Assembly (NCBI GenBank): GCA_035291025.1
Contig: DATDTB010000020.1
Span: 1-11,129 of the forward strand
From: DATDTB01 sp035291025
GTDB lineage: Archaea > Iainarchaeota > Iainarchaeia > JAFGOX01 > DATDTB01
Length of the DNA: 11,129 bases
Direction of reading: 5' to 3'
In this document: positions 1 to 7,700 of the stretch, piece by piece
Layout of the letters: every line of letters starts with the position of its first letter
How positions within the stretch are numbered: the first letter of the stretch is position 1
Notes under the pieces: model-generated
Seen by the model: the letters and a program-made list of their open reading frames with translations, nothing else
Database searches by the model: none
What the model was told of the DNA's origin: nothing
Position numbers and translations under genes: made by a program

Positions 1-1744
1 CCTTCGCTGTTGACTCGTTGTCGCCCGTGATCATCACGGTTTCAATGCCGGTTGCCTTGAGCCTTGAAACGGCTTCCTTTGCGTTTCCCCTCAAGGTGTC
101 GGCGATAGCGATTATTCCAATGACTTTTTTCGCGTCCGAAACGAACACGACTGTTTTGCCTTGCCTTTCAAGCTCTCTTGCCTTTCCTTCAAACGCTCCC
201 AGGCTGGCCTTGTTGTCGCTGAAGAGCGCGCGGTTCCCTATCAATACCTTGCTGCCGCCCACGAACGCCAGTATTCCCTTGCCGGAAAAAGACTTGAAAG
301 AGCTTGGCTGCGTTGCCTTAATGGAAAGCCTTTTCGCCTCGGACACAATTGCGTCGGCCAACGGGTGTTCGGACACGCTTTCAGCCGAGGCCGCCAACCC
401 AATCAGTCTCCGCTTGTCCCCAGCAGCCACAACGTCAGTAACCCTTGCCTCTCCCTTTGTCAGCGTTCCAGTCTTGTCGAACACGACCACGCTTATCTTG
501 TGGGCCTTTTCCAGCGCCTCCCCGCCCTTTATCAGCACGCCGCGTTCCGCCCCAATTCCAGTGCCAATCATTATCGCAGTAGGAGTCGCGAGGCCCATGG
601 CGCACGGGCACGCGATTATTAAGACCGCCACCAGGATGGTGAGCGCGAACGCCATTCCTTTCCCTGCAGCAAAGCCCCAGTAACCAAACGCCAGCAATGC
701 TATCACTATTACGACTGGCACGAAGTAGGAAGCAACGACGTCTGCGAGCCTTTGAATCGGGGCCTTCGAGCCCTGAGCTTCTTCCACCATTCTAATGATG
801 TGCGCCAAAACAGTCTCGTCGCCCACCTTGGCTGCCTTGAACTTTAGGAACCCGTGCTTGTTAATCGTTCCAGCTATGACCTTGGAGCCTTTTTTCTTGA
901 ATACCGGGATGCTCTCGCCTGTAAGCATTGACTCGTCAACGCTGCTCTCGCCCGCCAGCACTACCCCGTCAACTGGAACCCGTTCGCCCGGCCGCACTAG
1001 GACAACGAAGCCAGCCCTCACTTCTTCAATTCTCACTTGCCTTTCGGTCTTCCCTTTTACTACAGTTGCAGTGCTTGGCTGGAGCTTCATGAGCTTCTTT
1101 ATCGCGTCAGAAGTCCTGCCTTTTGCTACGGCTTCCAAGTACCTGCCGAGCACTATGAATGTTATGATTATCGCGGAAGTGTCAAAGTACGTCACTGACT
1201 GGCCTTCAGGGACGAACTGGGGGAACAGCACTACGAAGGCGCTGTAAAAAAACGCCGCGGACGTTCCTACCGCAATCAACGTGTTCATGTCCGCGGTCCT
1301 TGCCTTTAGCGCGGAAAAAAACCCCTCGTAAAACTTCCAGCCGACGAAGAACTGGACCGGGGTGGCAAGCGCCATTAACACGAACGGGTTTGCTAGCATT
1401 GACGGGGTGAAAGTGAAGACTTCCGGAAAGCTGCCCAAGAGCACGGGCACGCTGAACGCTGCTCCAACGACTAGCCTTGCTTGCAGTTCCCTTAGCTCTT
1501 TCTTTTTTTCCTCTTCCTGCTGCTGTGAAGAGAACTCCTTCAATAGCTTGTAACCCGCGCCCGCAACGGCTTTTTGTAGCCCTTCCTCTCCCACCACTGA
1601 CGCGTCGAACTCAATTAACGCCTTTTCCGTGGCCAAGTTCACGGAGGCGTTTTTGACGCCAGGCGTTTTCTTGAGGGTTTTTTCAATTACGAGAACGCAG
1701 GACGCGCAGTCCATTCCCTTGACGGTAAAAGTCTTTTTTTCCAC
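1..1744 (-). CDS. copA: Copper-exporting P1B-type ATPase, C-terminus cut off by window edge
   Basis: This membrane pump uses ATP to move Cu(I) out of the cytosol. The 581 visible residues read in one open frame: an N-terminal heavy-metal domain with GMDCASC (C13, C16); membrane helices near residues 88-105, 117-138, 152-173 and 187-205; an actuator domain with TGES (E277); a helix near 335-355; the ion-path helix with CPC (379-381) followed by AMGLATP; the phosphorylated aspartate D423 in DKTGT; the HP motif of the nucleotide domain (H460-P461); and TGDN (D575). The rest, including GDGxND and the last two helices, lies beyond the window. CPC occurs in Cu(I) (P1B-1) and Zn/Cd (P1B-2) pumps, and the deciding last helices are missing. 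The copper call rests on the GMxCxxC domain and the neighbouring chaperone and cupredoxin genes. The GTG start is chosen for its ribosome binding site and because no other start in frame keeps the metal domain whole. It lies 19 bp after the preceding stop, so cotranscription is likely. Confidence 0.93.
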   Translation of the reverse strand, partial: MEKKTFTVKGMDCASCVLVIEKTLKKTPGVKNASVNLATEKALIEFDASVVGEEGLQKAVAGAGYKLLKEFSSQQQEEEKKKELRELQARLVVGAAFSVPVLLGSFPEVFTFTPSMLANPFVLMALATPVQFFVGWKFYEGFFSALKARTADMNTLIAVGTSAAFFYSAFVVLFPQFVPEGQSVTYFDTSAIIITFIVLGRYLEAVAKGRTSDAIKKLMKLQPSTATVVKGKTERQVRIEEVRAGFVVLVRPGERVPVDGVVLAGESSVDESMLTGESIPVFKKKGSKVIAGTINKHGFLKFKAAKVGDETVLAHIIRMVEEAQGSKAPIQRLADVVASYFVPVVIVIALLAFGYWGFAAGKGMAFALTILVAVLIIACPCAMGLATPTAIMIGTGIGAERGVLIKGGEALEKAHKISVVVFDKTGTLTKGEARVTDVVAAGDKRRLIGLAASAESVSEHPLADAIVSEAKRLSIKATQPSSFKSFSGKGILAFVGGSKVLIGNRALFSDNKASLGAFEGKARELERQGKTVVFVSDAKKVIGIIAIADTLRGNAKEAVSRLKATGIETVMITGDNESTAK

Positions 1745-1751
1745 GCAGCCT

Positions 1752-1758
1752 TCACTCC
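1752..1758 (-). promoter_or_regulatory. Ribosome binding site deciding the GTG start of copA
   Basis: GGAGTGA lies 7 nt upstream of the GTG at 1744-1742 and resembles the archaeal GGAGGTGA signal. It supports a GTG start where no ATG exists upstream of the metal-binding motif. It lies in the short gap after the stop of the preceding gene, as expected for translation within an operon. Confidence 0.6.
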
Positions 1759-1763
1759 AGCCT

Positions 1764-2687
1764 TCAGTCCTGGACTATTATCTTTCCCTGGAACATGTCC
1801 ATTGAGCAGTGAAAGCGGAACTCGCCCGCTTCCTCCAAGTCCAGGGTGACAGTGGTGCTTGAATTGCTTGGGATTATGACGTCCTTGCCGAATTCAGGGA
1901 ATACCACGTTCCTCCCGCAGCCGGCGTCCTCGTCCGCAGTAAGAGTAATCTCCAATGGAACGCCTTTCTTTGCCACCACCACGTTTGGCTCGTAGTTCGT
2001 GAAAGTGGCGTTTATGGCTACTTCCTGCGCGCCGTCCGCGTTCAACTTGGCGGTTTCCCTTGTTTCCTTGGTTATTTCGCTTAGCCACTTGTACTTTGCC
2101 AGGCCACCAGTGCTCCCCGTTGAAGCGGAAAGGGTTGCGAGGCTGGTTGTTTTCCCTTGGAGCGAGAAGTCCAGGAAAAAGCTTGAAACGCCAGCTAAGA
2201 GCACGAACACCAAGCCCAGCGCGGCAAGGGTTGGAGCCTTCACCTTTGTCTGCTTGTACACAACGTAGCACATTTCGGCCATTACGAATACCACGACCGC
2301 GAAAAAGAAGGGCATGAATAACTGCAAGTTGAATGGCCTGATCATTTGCCCGAGCATGGCGCCCATCATGCCGCCCATCGGTCCCGCCATGACCCCCTCC
2401 ATTCTTCCAAGTGAGCCTCCAAAAGTCCTGCCCATAAACACTCCAGCAGCGGCCCCGGCGAGCGTGCCGGAAATTGTGGCGGTGAAAAAGTCCCCGGTCG
2501 GGACGACTATCACTGTTGACGTGACCAGCCCGGCCATCATTCCAAATGTCATTCCAAGCATCATTCCGTGCATTTCGCATTCCTTGCAGCACAACTGGTT
2601 CTTGACCTTCCAGGCGTAAAGCCCCGCCAAGGCAATCGCGATGAAGCCTATCGCCCCCGCCGCATAGTATGAAACCATTTGAACCAT
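1764..2687 (-). CDS. Polytopic Met/Cys-rich membrane protein with C-terminal cupredoxin domain
   Basis: Probable copper-binding membrane protein of 307 residues. About six hydrophobic segments are visible (near 8-26, 40-62, 70-88, 95-115, 119-143 and 152-172). After the first comes CCKECEMH (C33, C34, C37, M39, H40), then GMMLGMTFGMM and a Gly/Met-rich stretch (GPMGGMMGAMLG, 102-113). Positive residues after helices 1, 3 and 5 suggest an outside N-terminus, a cytosolic Cys cluster and an external C-terminus. A Ser/Thr-rich linker (180-195) leads to a beta-rich domain at about 222-307 that resembles the plastocyanin-like COG4633 type: C257 in a GCGRNVVFP loop, then FHCSMDMFQGKIIV (H293, C294, M296, M298). 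Its place between the copZ-like gene and copA points to copper storage, sensing or periplasm-side binding. The exact role is unknown. The ATG at 2687 is used; a second ATG three codons on is also possible. Confidence 0.82.
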   Translation of the reverse strand: MVQMVSYYAAGAIGFIAIALAGLYAWKVKNQLCCKECEMHGMMLGMTFGMMAGLVTSTVIVVPTGDFFTATISGTLAGAAAGVFMGRTFGGSLGRMEGVMAGPMGGMMGAMLGQMIRPFNLQLFMPFFFAVVVFVMAEMCYVVYKQTKVKAPTLAALGLVFVLLAGVSSFFLDFSLQGKTTSLATLSASTGSTGGLAKYKWLSEITKETRETAKLNADGAQEVAINATFTNYEPNVVVAKKGVPLEITLTADEDAGCGRNVVFPEFGKDVIIPSNSSTTVTLDLEEAGEFRFHCSMDMFQGKIIVQD

Positions 2688-2734
2688 ATTTCCAACCCCG
2701 TTTGCAAAACCAAGCGCGTGTTTTTTTTAGAAAA

Positions 2735-2947
2735 CTAGCTTGAAACGCTGGCCTTGTACCCCGATTCCTGCACTGCCTTCAACAGCCTTTCCTGCGTGGT
2801 TTTCCCGTCGTCGAACTCGACCACTGCTTTCTTTGAGTCGAAGTCAACTTTTGCGCTTGACGCGCCAGCGTCCTTCAAGTTCATTTCCACTAGCTTTGAG
2901 CACCCGCCGCAGTGCATTCCCTGGATTGAAATGCTTATTTTCCTCAT
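2735..2947 (-). CDS. copZ: CopZ-like copper chaperone (heavy-metal-associated domain)
   Basis: This 70-residue protein is a single heavy-metal-associated domain of the ferredoxin-like fold. The metal site GMHCGGC has C13 and C16, and the sequence ends GYKASVSS, where a GY(K/E) motif is usual for the family. Such proteins carry Cu(I) in the cytosol and pass it to the N-terminal domain of a CopA pump. Here the pump in the same operon has its own Cys pair at the same residue numbers, 13 and 16. It is the first gene after the promoter, so it would be made along with the membrane protein and the pump. A GGGGG at 2955-2959, 7 nt before the ATG, can act as the ribosome binding site. A mercury chaperone (MerP-like) is the main alternative, but there is no mercury gene here. 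Confidence 0.88.
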   Translation of the reverse strand: MRKISISIQGMHCGGCSKLVEMNLKDAGASSAKVDFDSKKAVVEFDDGKTTQERLLKAVQESGYKASVSS

Positions 2948-2985
2948 TTGAAAACCCCCAGCCGAAGGAAAAAGAAGGATAAACC

Positions 2986-2993
2986 TTTTAAAA
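2986..2993 (-). promoter_or_regulatory. TATA box of the copper operon
   Basis: TTTTAAAA, within CTTTTAAAAGG on the minus strand, lies 39 bp upstream of the copZ-like ATG. With the usual archaeal spacing of about 25 bp, transcription would begin near 2963 and leave a short leader of about 15 nt containing the GGGGG. No comparable box is seen before the two downstream genes, so this promoter probably drives the whole operon. The core is palindromic, so orientation is inferred from the gene. Confidence 0.65.
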
Positions 2994-2996
2994 GCG

Positions 2997-3011
2997 TTAC
3001 ATTTGTTGTAA
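2997..3011. promoter_or_regulatory. Inverted repeat, candidate operator of the copper operon
   Basis: TTACA-TTTGT-TGTAA is a perfect 5-bp inverted repeat with a 5-nt spacer. It begins 3 bp upstream of the TATA box, where the TFB-recognition element would be, and ends just after the stop codon of the upstream aldehyde dehydrogenase gene. A protein bound there could block or help TFB/TBP assembly, which would fit metal control. The TACA/TGTA half sites recall bacterial CopY boxes, but those have a 2-nt spacer, so no family is assigned. No regulator gene lies in the window. Confidence 0.4.
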
Positions 3012-3013
3012 AT

Positions 3014-4516
3014 CTAACCAGTTTTGCCTTTTTTCCCGCTGCCGGGAACGGATTCCAAGTCAATCTGCGCCCTCTGCAGCCTTCCCGAATAGTCAACGTA
3101 CACGGCTTTTGTCTCGGAGAACTCGTGAATGCCTTCCTGTCCCGCCTCCCTCGTTCCGTTGCCAGTGCTCTTAACGCCGCCGAACGGCAAGTGCACTTCG
3201 GCGCCAATGGTTGAAGCGTTCACGTAAGTGATTCCCGCGTCCAGTTTTTCAATTGCCAAAAACGCCTTGTTGACGTCGCGCGTGTAAATGCTAGTGCTCA
3301 AGCCGTATTCAATGGAGTTTGCCGCTCTTATCGCTTCATCGAAGCCCTTGACTGGAATGACTGAGACAACGGGCCCGAATATTTCCTCTTGCGCAATGCG
3401 AGCGTCCCACTTCACGTTGGTGAAAATGGTTGGCTCGTGAAAGAATCCTGTTGAACGAGTCAACGCATTGCCGCCAGAGAGCAGTTTTCCTTCCCTTTTG
3501 CCCAGTTTCACGTACTTCCTGGTTTTTTCCAGCGCCGCGGCGTTCACCAACGGGCCCACGTCGCAGGTCATGCCGTCGCCAACTTTGAGTTTTCGGGTTT
3601 TTTCAACGAATGCTTCCTCGAATTCGTTCTTGATTTTTTCGTGGACTATGACGCGCGACGCCGCAGTGCAACGCTGCCCAGTCGTCCCAAACCCTCCCCA
3701 AACAGCTCCTTCAACGGCCAACTCAACGTCCGCGTCGTCCATCACGATTATTGGGTTCTTGCCGCCCATTTCCAGCCCGACTTTTTTTATGCCTGCATTC
3801 GCGAGTATCCACGCGCCAGTGTCCCTGTGCCCCGTGAATGACAGGCAGCGTATTTTCGGGTGCCTTACTATTACGTTTCCAACTCCTTCACCCGAGCCAG
3901 TGACCAGATTCACTACGTTGTCGGGAACGCCCGCTTTTTGCATTACTTTCACGAGCTCGATTGCGCACAGCGGCGTGTCCGAGGAAGGCTTTAACACAAT
4001 TGAATTCCCGCAAATTAGCGCCGCGCTCGCCTTCCATGCAGGAATGGCTATCGGGAAGTTCCACGGCGTAATCAAACCCGCAATTCCCACAGGCCTCCGC
4101 GTTGTCATGCAAAACTTGTTCCTTAACTCCGATGGGGTAGTGTAACCCAGCAAGCGCCGCCCTTCTCCTGCCATGTACTCGAAGACGTCAATGGCTTCCT
4201 GCACGTCCCCCAGTCCTTCGCTTAACTGCTTGCCCATTTCCCTAGTGACGAGTTCCCCAAGCCTTTGCTTTTCCTTCCTCAAAACCCGCGCGACCTCAAA
4301 CAGGACCTCCCCGCGGCGTGGCGCCGGAGTGCTTGACCATTCCTCAAAGCCTTTTTCCGCTGCCTTCACGGCCAACTCAACGTCTTTGGCGTTGCCTTTC
4401 TGGAACTCGCCCAAGACTTCCCTGCTTGCAGGGTTGGCGCTGTTGAAAGTCTCCCGGGAACTGGATTCAACCCATTGCCCGCCAATGAAGTTCCCGAATG
4501 CCTGAATTTTTGCCAT
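3014..4516 (-). CDS. NAD(P)-dependent aldehyde dehydrogenase, substrate unknown
   Basis: A soluble enzyme of the aldehyde dehydrogenase superfamily, which oxidises an aldehyde to the carboxylate with NAD(P)+. It has 500 residues, normal for the family. Motifs in order: PWNFPIAIPAWK with N153, the cofactor-binding LKPS (K176), FTGHRDTG (227-234), the general base E249 in LEMGGKNP, the catalytic cysteine C283 in GQRCTAASR, and EEIFGP (E378). Near the C-terminus is AEVHLPFGGVKSTGNGTREAG-like sequence, found in semialdehyde-oxidising branches, but I cannot name the substrate. The tail after 485 is Gly/Lys-rich and probably disordered. The frame extends 26 codons further upstream, but the ATG at 4516 is preferred: it has GGAGTG 9 nt before it, the sequence before it is low-complexity, and the longer version would begin upstream of the TATA box. 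The gene is transcribed toward the copper operon, which has its own promoter. Confidence 0.93.
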   Translation of the reverse strand: MAKIQAFGNFIGGQWVESSSRETFNSANPASREVLGEFQKGNAKDVELAVKAAEKGFEEWSSTPAPRRGEVLFEVARVLRKEKQRLGELVTREMGKQLSEGLGDVQEAIDVFEYMAGEGRRLLGYTTPSELRNKFCMTTRRPVGIAGLITPWNFPIAIPAWKASAALICGNSIVLKPSSDTPLCAIELVKVMQKAGVPDNVVNLVTGSGEGVGNVIVRHPKIRCLSFTGHRDTGAWILANAGIKKVGLEMGGKNPIIVMDDADVELAVEGAVWGGFGTTGQRCTAASRVIVHEKIKNEFEEAFVEKTRKLKVGDGMTCDVGPLVNAAALEKTRKYVKLGKREGKLLSGGNALTRSTGFFHEPTIFTNVKWDARIAQEEIFGPVVSVIPVKGFDEAIRAANSIEYGLSTSIYTRDVNKAFLAIEKLDAGITYVNASTIGAEVHLPFGGVKSTGNGTREAGQEGIHEFSETKAVYVDYSGRLQRAQIDLESVPGSGKKGKTG

Positions 4517-4525
4517 TGGAAAAAA

Positions 4526-4531
4526 CACTCC
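4526..4531 (-). promoter_or_regulatory. Ribosome binding site deciding the aldehyde dehydrogenase start
   Basis: GGAGTG lies 9 nt upstream of the ATG at 4516-4514. It supports the 500-residue form over a 526-residue form with an in-frame start at 4594. Confidence 0.6.
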
Positions 4532-4564
4532 TTTTTTTGACGCGCTAACTAATGGCGTTGCATG

Positions 4565-4571
4565 TATTAAA
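4565..4571 (-). promoter_or_regulatory. TATA box of the aldehyde dehydrogenase gene
   Basis: On the minus strand AAAAAGGTTTAATACATG contains a TATA-like TTTAATA preceded by a purine-rich stretch that fits a TFB-recognition element. It lies 48 bp upstream of the preferred ATG. Transcription would begin near 4541, leaving a leader of about 25 nt that includes the GGAGTG. Confidence 0.55.
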
Positions 4572-4636
4572 CCTTTTTCGTTCCCACCACCCACGTTTTT
4601 CGCGCGCTGTTTTTCTCAAGACGAGCGGATAAAGCA

Positions 4637-4643
4637 TTTAAAA
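4637..4643 (+). promoter_or_regulatory. TATA box of smc
   Basis: GATAAAGCATTTAAAAGC contains TTTAAAA with an AT-rich stretch just upstream that could serve as the TFB-recognition element. It lies 91 bp before the smc ATG, so the leader would be about 65 nt. The box lies 65 bp from that of the divergent aldehyde dehydrogenase, so the two promoters share a compact intergenic region. Confidence 0.5.
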
Positions 4644-4734
4644 GCACTTCCTGTTTTATTTCTCTGCAACCGCTCCAGTGCAAAAACGCCCTTGGCTGCC
4701 GGTTTACCAGTGTCTCGCCGTGAAGTGAACTTGA

Positions 4735-7700
4735 ATGAGTAACGCCTTCCTGACCAGGATAAAGGAGCTAAAGCTGAGGAACTTCAAGTCCTTCAAGAAA
4801 GCCGACATCCCGTTTTCCGATGGGTTTACCGCGATAATGGGCCCAAACGGTTCCGGGAAATCCAATGTTTTGGACGCCATCCTCTTTGTTTTCGGCGTCA
4901 CGTCCTTGAAGTCAATCCGCGCAAAGCAGCTCACTGACTTGGTTTACCACGCCGCCCCCGACAACACCGCCCGGGTTTCCGTGCACTTGGAGGGCCCGAA
5001 CGAGAAGGGCGAGAAAACCGAGTACGTCGTGACTCGCTCTATTGACAAGCAGGGCAAGTCTTTTTACAAGCTCGACGGGAAACGAGTCACGCGGAACAAG
5101 ATTCACTCCTTTCTCACTTCCCTGGGCGTTAGCACGAATGGCTACAACGTCGTGCTGCAGGGCGACGTTGACCGAATAATAGAAATGGGCCCAACGGAGC
5201 GCCGCCAAATAGTCGACGAAGTCGCTGGGATTGCGGAGTACGAAGAGAAAAAGGCCGAGGCGTTCAAGCAACTCGACGAAGTGAACTCGAAGACGCGCGA
5301 GTGGGGCATAGTGAAGGGCGAGCGGAAGGGTAACCTGGAGGCGCTGGAAAAGGACCGCGAGGCGGCGTTAAAGTTCCAGGAACTCAACACTCGCCTCAAG
5401 CGCGTCAACGCAACAATTCTCTCCAGCGAAATAAAGCTCGTCTTGAAGGAAAAACAGGAAAGCGAGTCACAGCTGGCCGCGGCAGAGGAGCAAGTGAAAG
5501 AAGTAGAGTCCCAGATTGCCGGCATTGAAGGCGAGCTTAGGGAATTGGATGAAAAGATTCGCGGCTTGCAGGAAAAGGCCCTGAAAGTGGGCGGGGAGAC
5601 GAACGCGCAGCTGGCCAAGCAGATAGCGGACACGGGCACGGAGATGGAAGTGAAGAAGAGCCAGCTCGGGGAACGCAGGAAAAGCGTCGAGAAAAACAAG
5701 GCGGAAATAGAGTCTTTGAAGGCAAAGCTTTCAGAACTTAACGAGCGCATGGAAAAAAGCGAGCGCTCCCTCAGGCCCAAGTACGACAAGAAGGCCGAAG
5801 TGGAAAGGCAAATACTCCAATTGTCATTGAAGCAGCGGGAGGCCTTGAAGGGCTTGGACGGCACTGATTCGGAGTCTGCGAAACTGGAAACGCAGTTGAA
5901 AGAGCTGTCCGAGCTGCACTTGAAGAAAAAGGAAGAGTACTATTCATTGAAGGCAGGTTACGACGCGCTGGCGGCGACGCAGGAAATGGTGAACGCGTCC
6001 GACCCCTTGCGGGGCGACAAGCTCAAGCGCCTTGAGGAATCAGTTTCGGAATCCAGCCAAAAGCTCAAGCAGGCCTTGACTGAATTGGGCGCGTTGTCCA
6101 AGGAAAAGGAAAAGCTTTACTCCGAGGAAAAGAAGTCCAACGCCGGCTATGCTTCACTGGAAGAGCAAATAAAGGAAGTCCGCGAGCAATACGTTGCCTT
6201 GAAGTCAAAGTTAAGCACGCTGCACGCAAGCAGCCTCGGGAAAAACATTGCCATTGAGTCGTTGCTGGCCGCAGCCAAGAGGAGCGAGTTGAAGGGCGTG
6301 CACGGGCCAGTTGCAGAATTGTGCAAGTATGACTCGAAGCACGCTCAAGCAATTGAAACCGCCGCCGGCGCCAAGATGTTTTTCATCGTCGTTGAAGACG
6401 AGGACTCCGCAATCAAGTGCATTAACTACTTGAAGGAAAACCGGCTCGGCCGCGCCGGCTTCATTCCATTGAACAAAATAAAGCCTCCACGCGTTGTCTC
6501 CCAGGAAGCCTTGGGAAAGCCGGGAGTGATGGGGACCGCCTTGGACTTGGTAGGGTTTGACTCGCGCTTCAAGCCCGCGTTCTCGTACGTGTTCGGCGAC
6601 ACGCTCGTAATAGACAAGGTCTCCCGCGCCAAGGAAGTCGGGGTGGGCGTTGCGCGAATGGTTTCGCTTGACGGCGACTTGATTGAAAGCTCTGGGGTAA
6701 TGCTTGGAGGCGCGCGGGACACGCGCAAGGCGACTATTTCTGAGGGGAAGGAGTTAAACGCGTTGAACGACCGTGTTTCCGAGTTGGAGCAGGAGAAAAA
6801 GAACGCCTTTAAGGACTTGGAAAAACTCCGCGCCAACCTCTCAGTGTTATTGGACAGCGAAGGCGAGCTCGAATTGAAGGTCCGAGAACTGGAAACCCAG
6901 AAAAAGTCCCTTGAGGCCCAGCTCTCCGAGTTGAGGGGGCTGCAGAAAAAAGGGCTTGCCAGGGACGGGAAGGACGTTCCAACGCTGTTGAACGAAAAGC
7001 GCGAGGAAATGCACAGCGTGTCGCAGCAAATAAGCACCTTGGAGTCGCAGAAGGCCGGCGTTGAAAAACGCCTGCAGGAACGGCGTTCTACGCGCGTGTC
7101 GCTTAACTTGGAGGACTTGGAAAAACAGTTGTCCAAGCTGCGCGAGGAACGCATGGCAATCGAAGTCGAAATCCAGTCCACGTCGTCAACGCAGGAGCAA
7201 GGGCTTAACGTATTGAAGAAGGAGCACGAGGAAAAGGTTGCAGCGCTTGAAGGGGAAGTGAAGGCTTTCCATGCCGAGATTTCCACGCTGGAGTCGCGCT
7301 TGAAGGAACTCGAAAAGCACAAGGAGCAAAAGCAAGTGGAACTGCAGAAGTCCAGCAAGGAAGTGGAGGAAATCCAGGCCCGGGTTTCAGTGCTGGAATC
7401 CAAGGCGCAGGGGCTTGCAGTGAACCGCGGGAAGCTTGAGTCGCGCATTTCCTCCATTCGCAGCGGCGTCACTGACGCGAGCGTGCGCAAGGCAATGTTT
7501 GAAACTAGGCTCTTGGACTTGCAGAGGGAAATGGAAAACTACCCCCACGTCGAGCCATTGAAGGAAAGCGCTGAGTCATTGAAGGACGAAAAAGTGGTCT
7601 TGCAGAGCAAGATAGGCGAGTTGGGCGCGGTGAACATGAAGGCAATCGAGGACTACGAGGTGTTGTCGCAGCGCGTCAAGGAAATAGAGGAAAAAATCAA

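Noticed and set aside
18..683. Plus-strand open frame opposite copA
   Set aside because: The minus strand carries CPC, DKTGT and TGDN in the right order; the plus frame is Ser/Ala/Pro-rich with no motif.
1..1744. Zn/Cd-exporting (P1B-2) identity for the ATPase
   Set aside because: CPC alone allows it, but the GMDCASC domain, the copper chaperone and the cupredoxin neighbour favour copper. The deciding last two helices are outside the window.
2701..2734. Short GTTTT/AAAAC inverted repeat between the copZ-like gene and the membrane protein gene
   Set aside because: It is AT-only apart from the end pair, so the stem would be weak, and it is likely chance in a T-rich gap. It might slow transcription, but nothing else supports that.
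3468..4145. Long plus-strand open frame opposite the aldehyde dehydrogenase gene
   Set aside because: It is antisense to a gene with all catalytic motifs, is rich in Ser/Pro/Phe as expected of a complement frame, and has no recognisable domain.
4517..4594. N-terminal extension of the aldehyde dehydrogenase by 26 codons
   Set aside because: The extra residues match no family feature. The ATG at 4516 has a GGAGTG 9 nt upstream, and the TATA box at 4565-4571 would lie inside the extended gene.
6426..7490. Long minus-strand open frame opposite smc
   Set aside because: Its extreme Ser/Phe/Arg content is the mirror of the Glu/Lys/Leu-rich coiled coil. It has no domain and no promoter.
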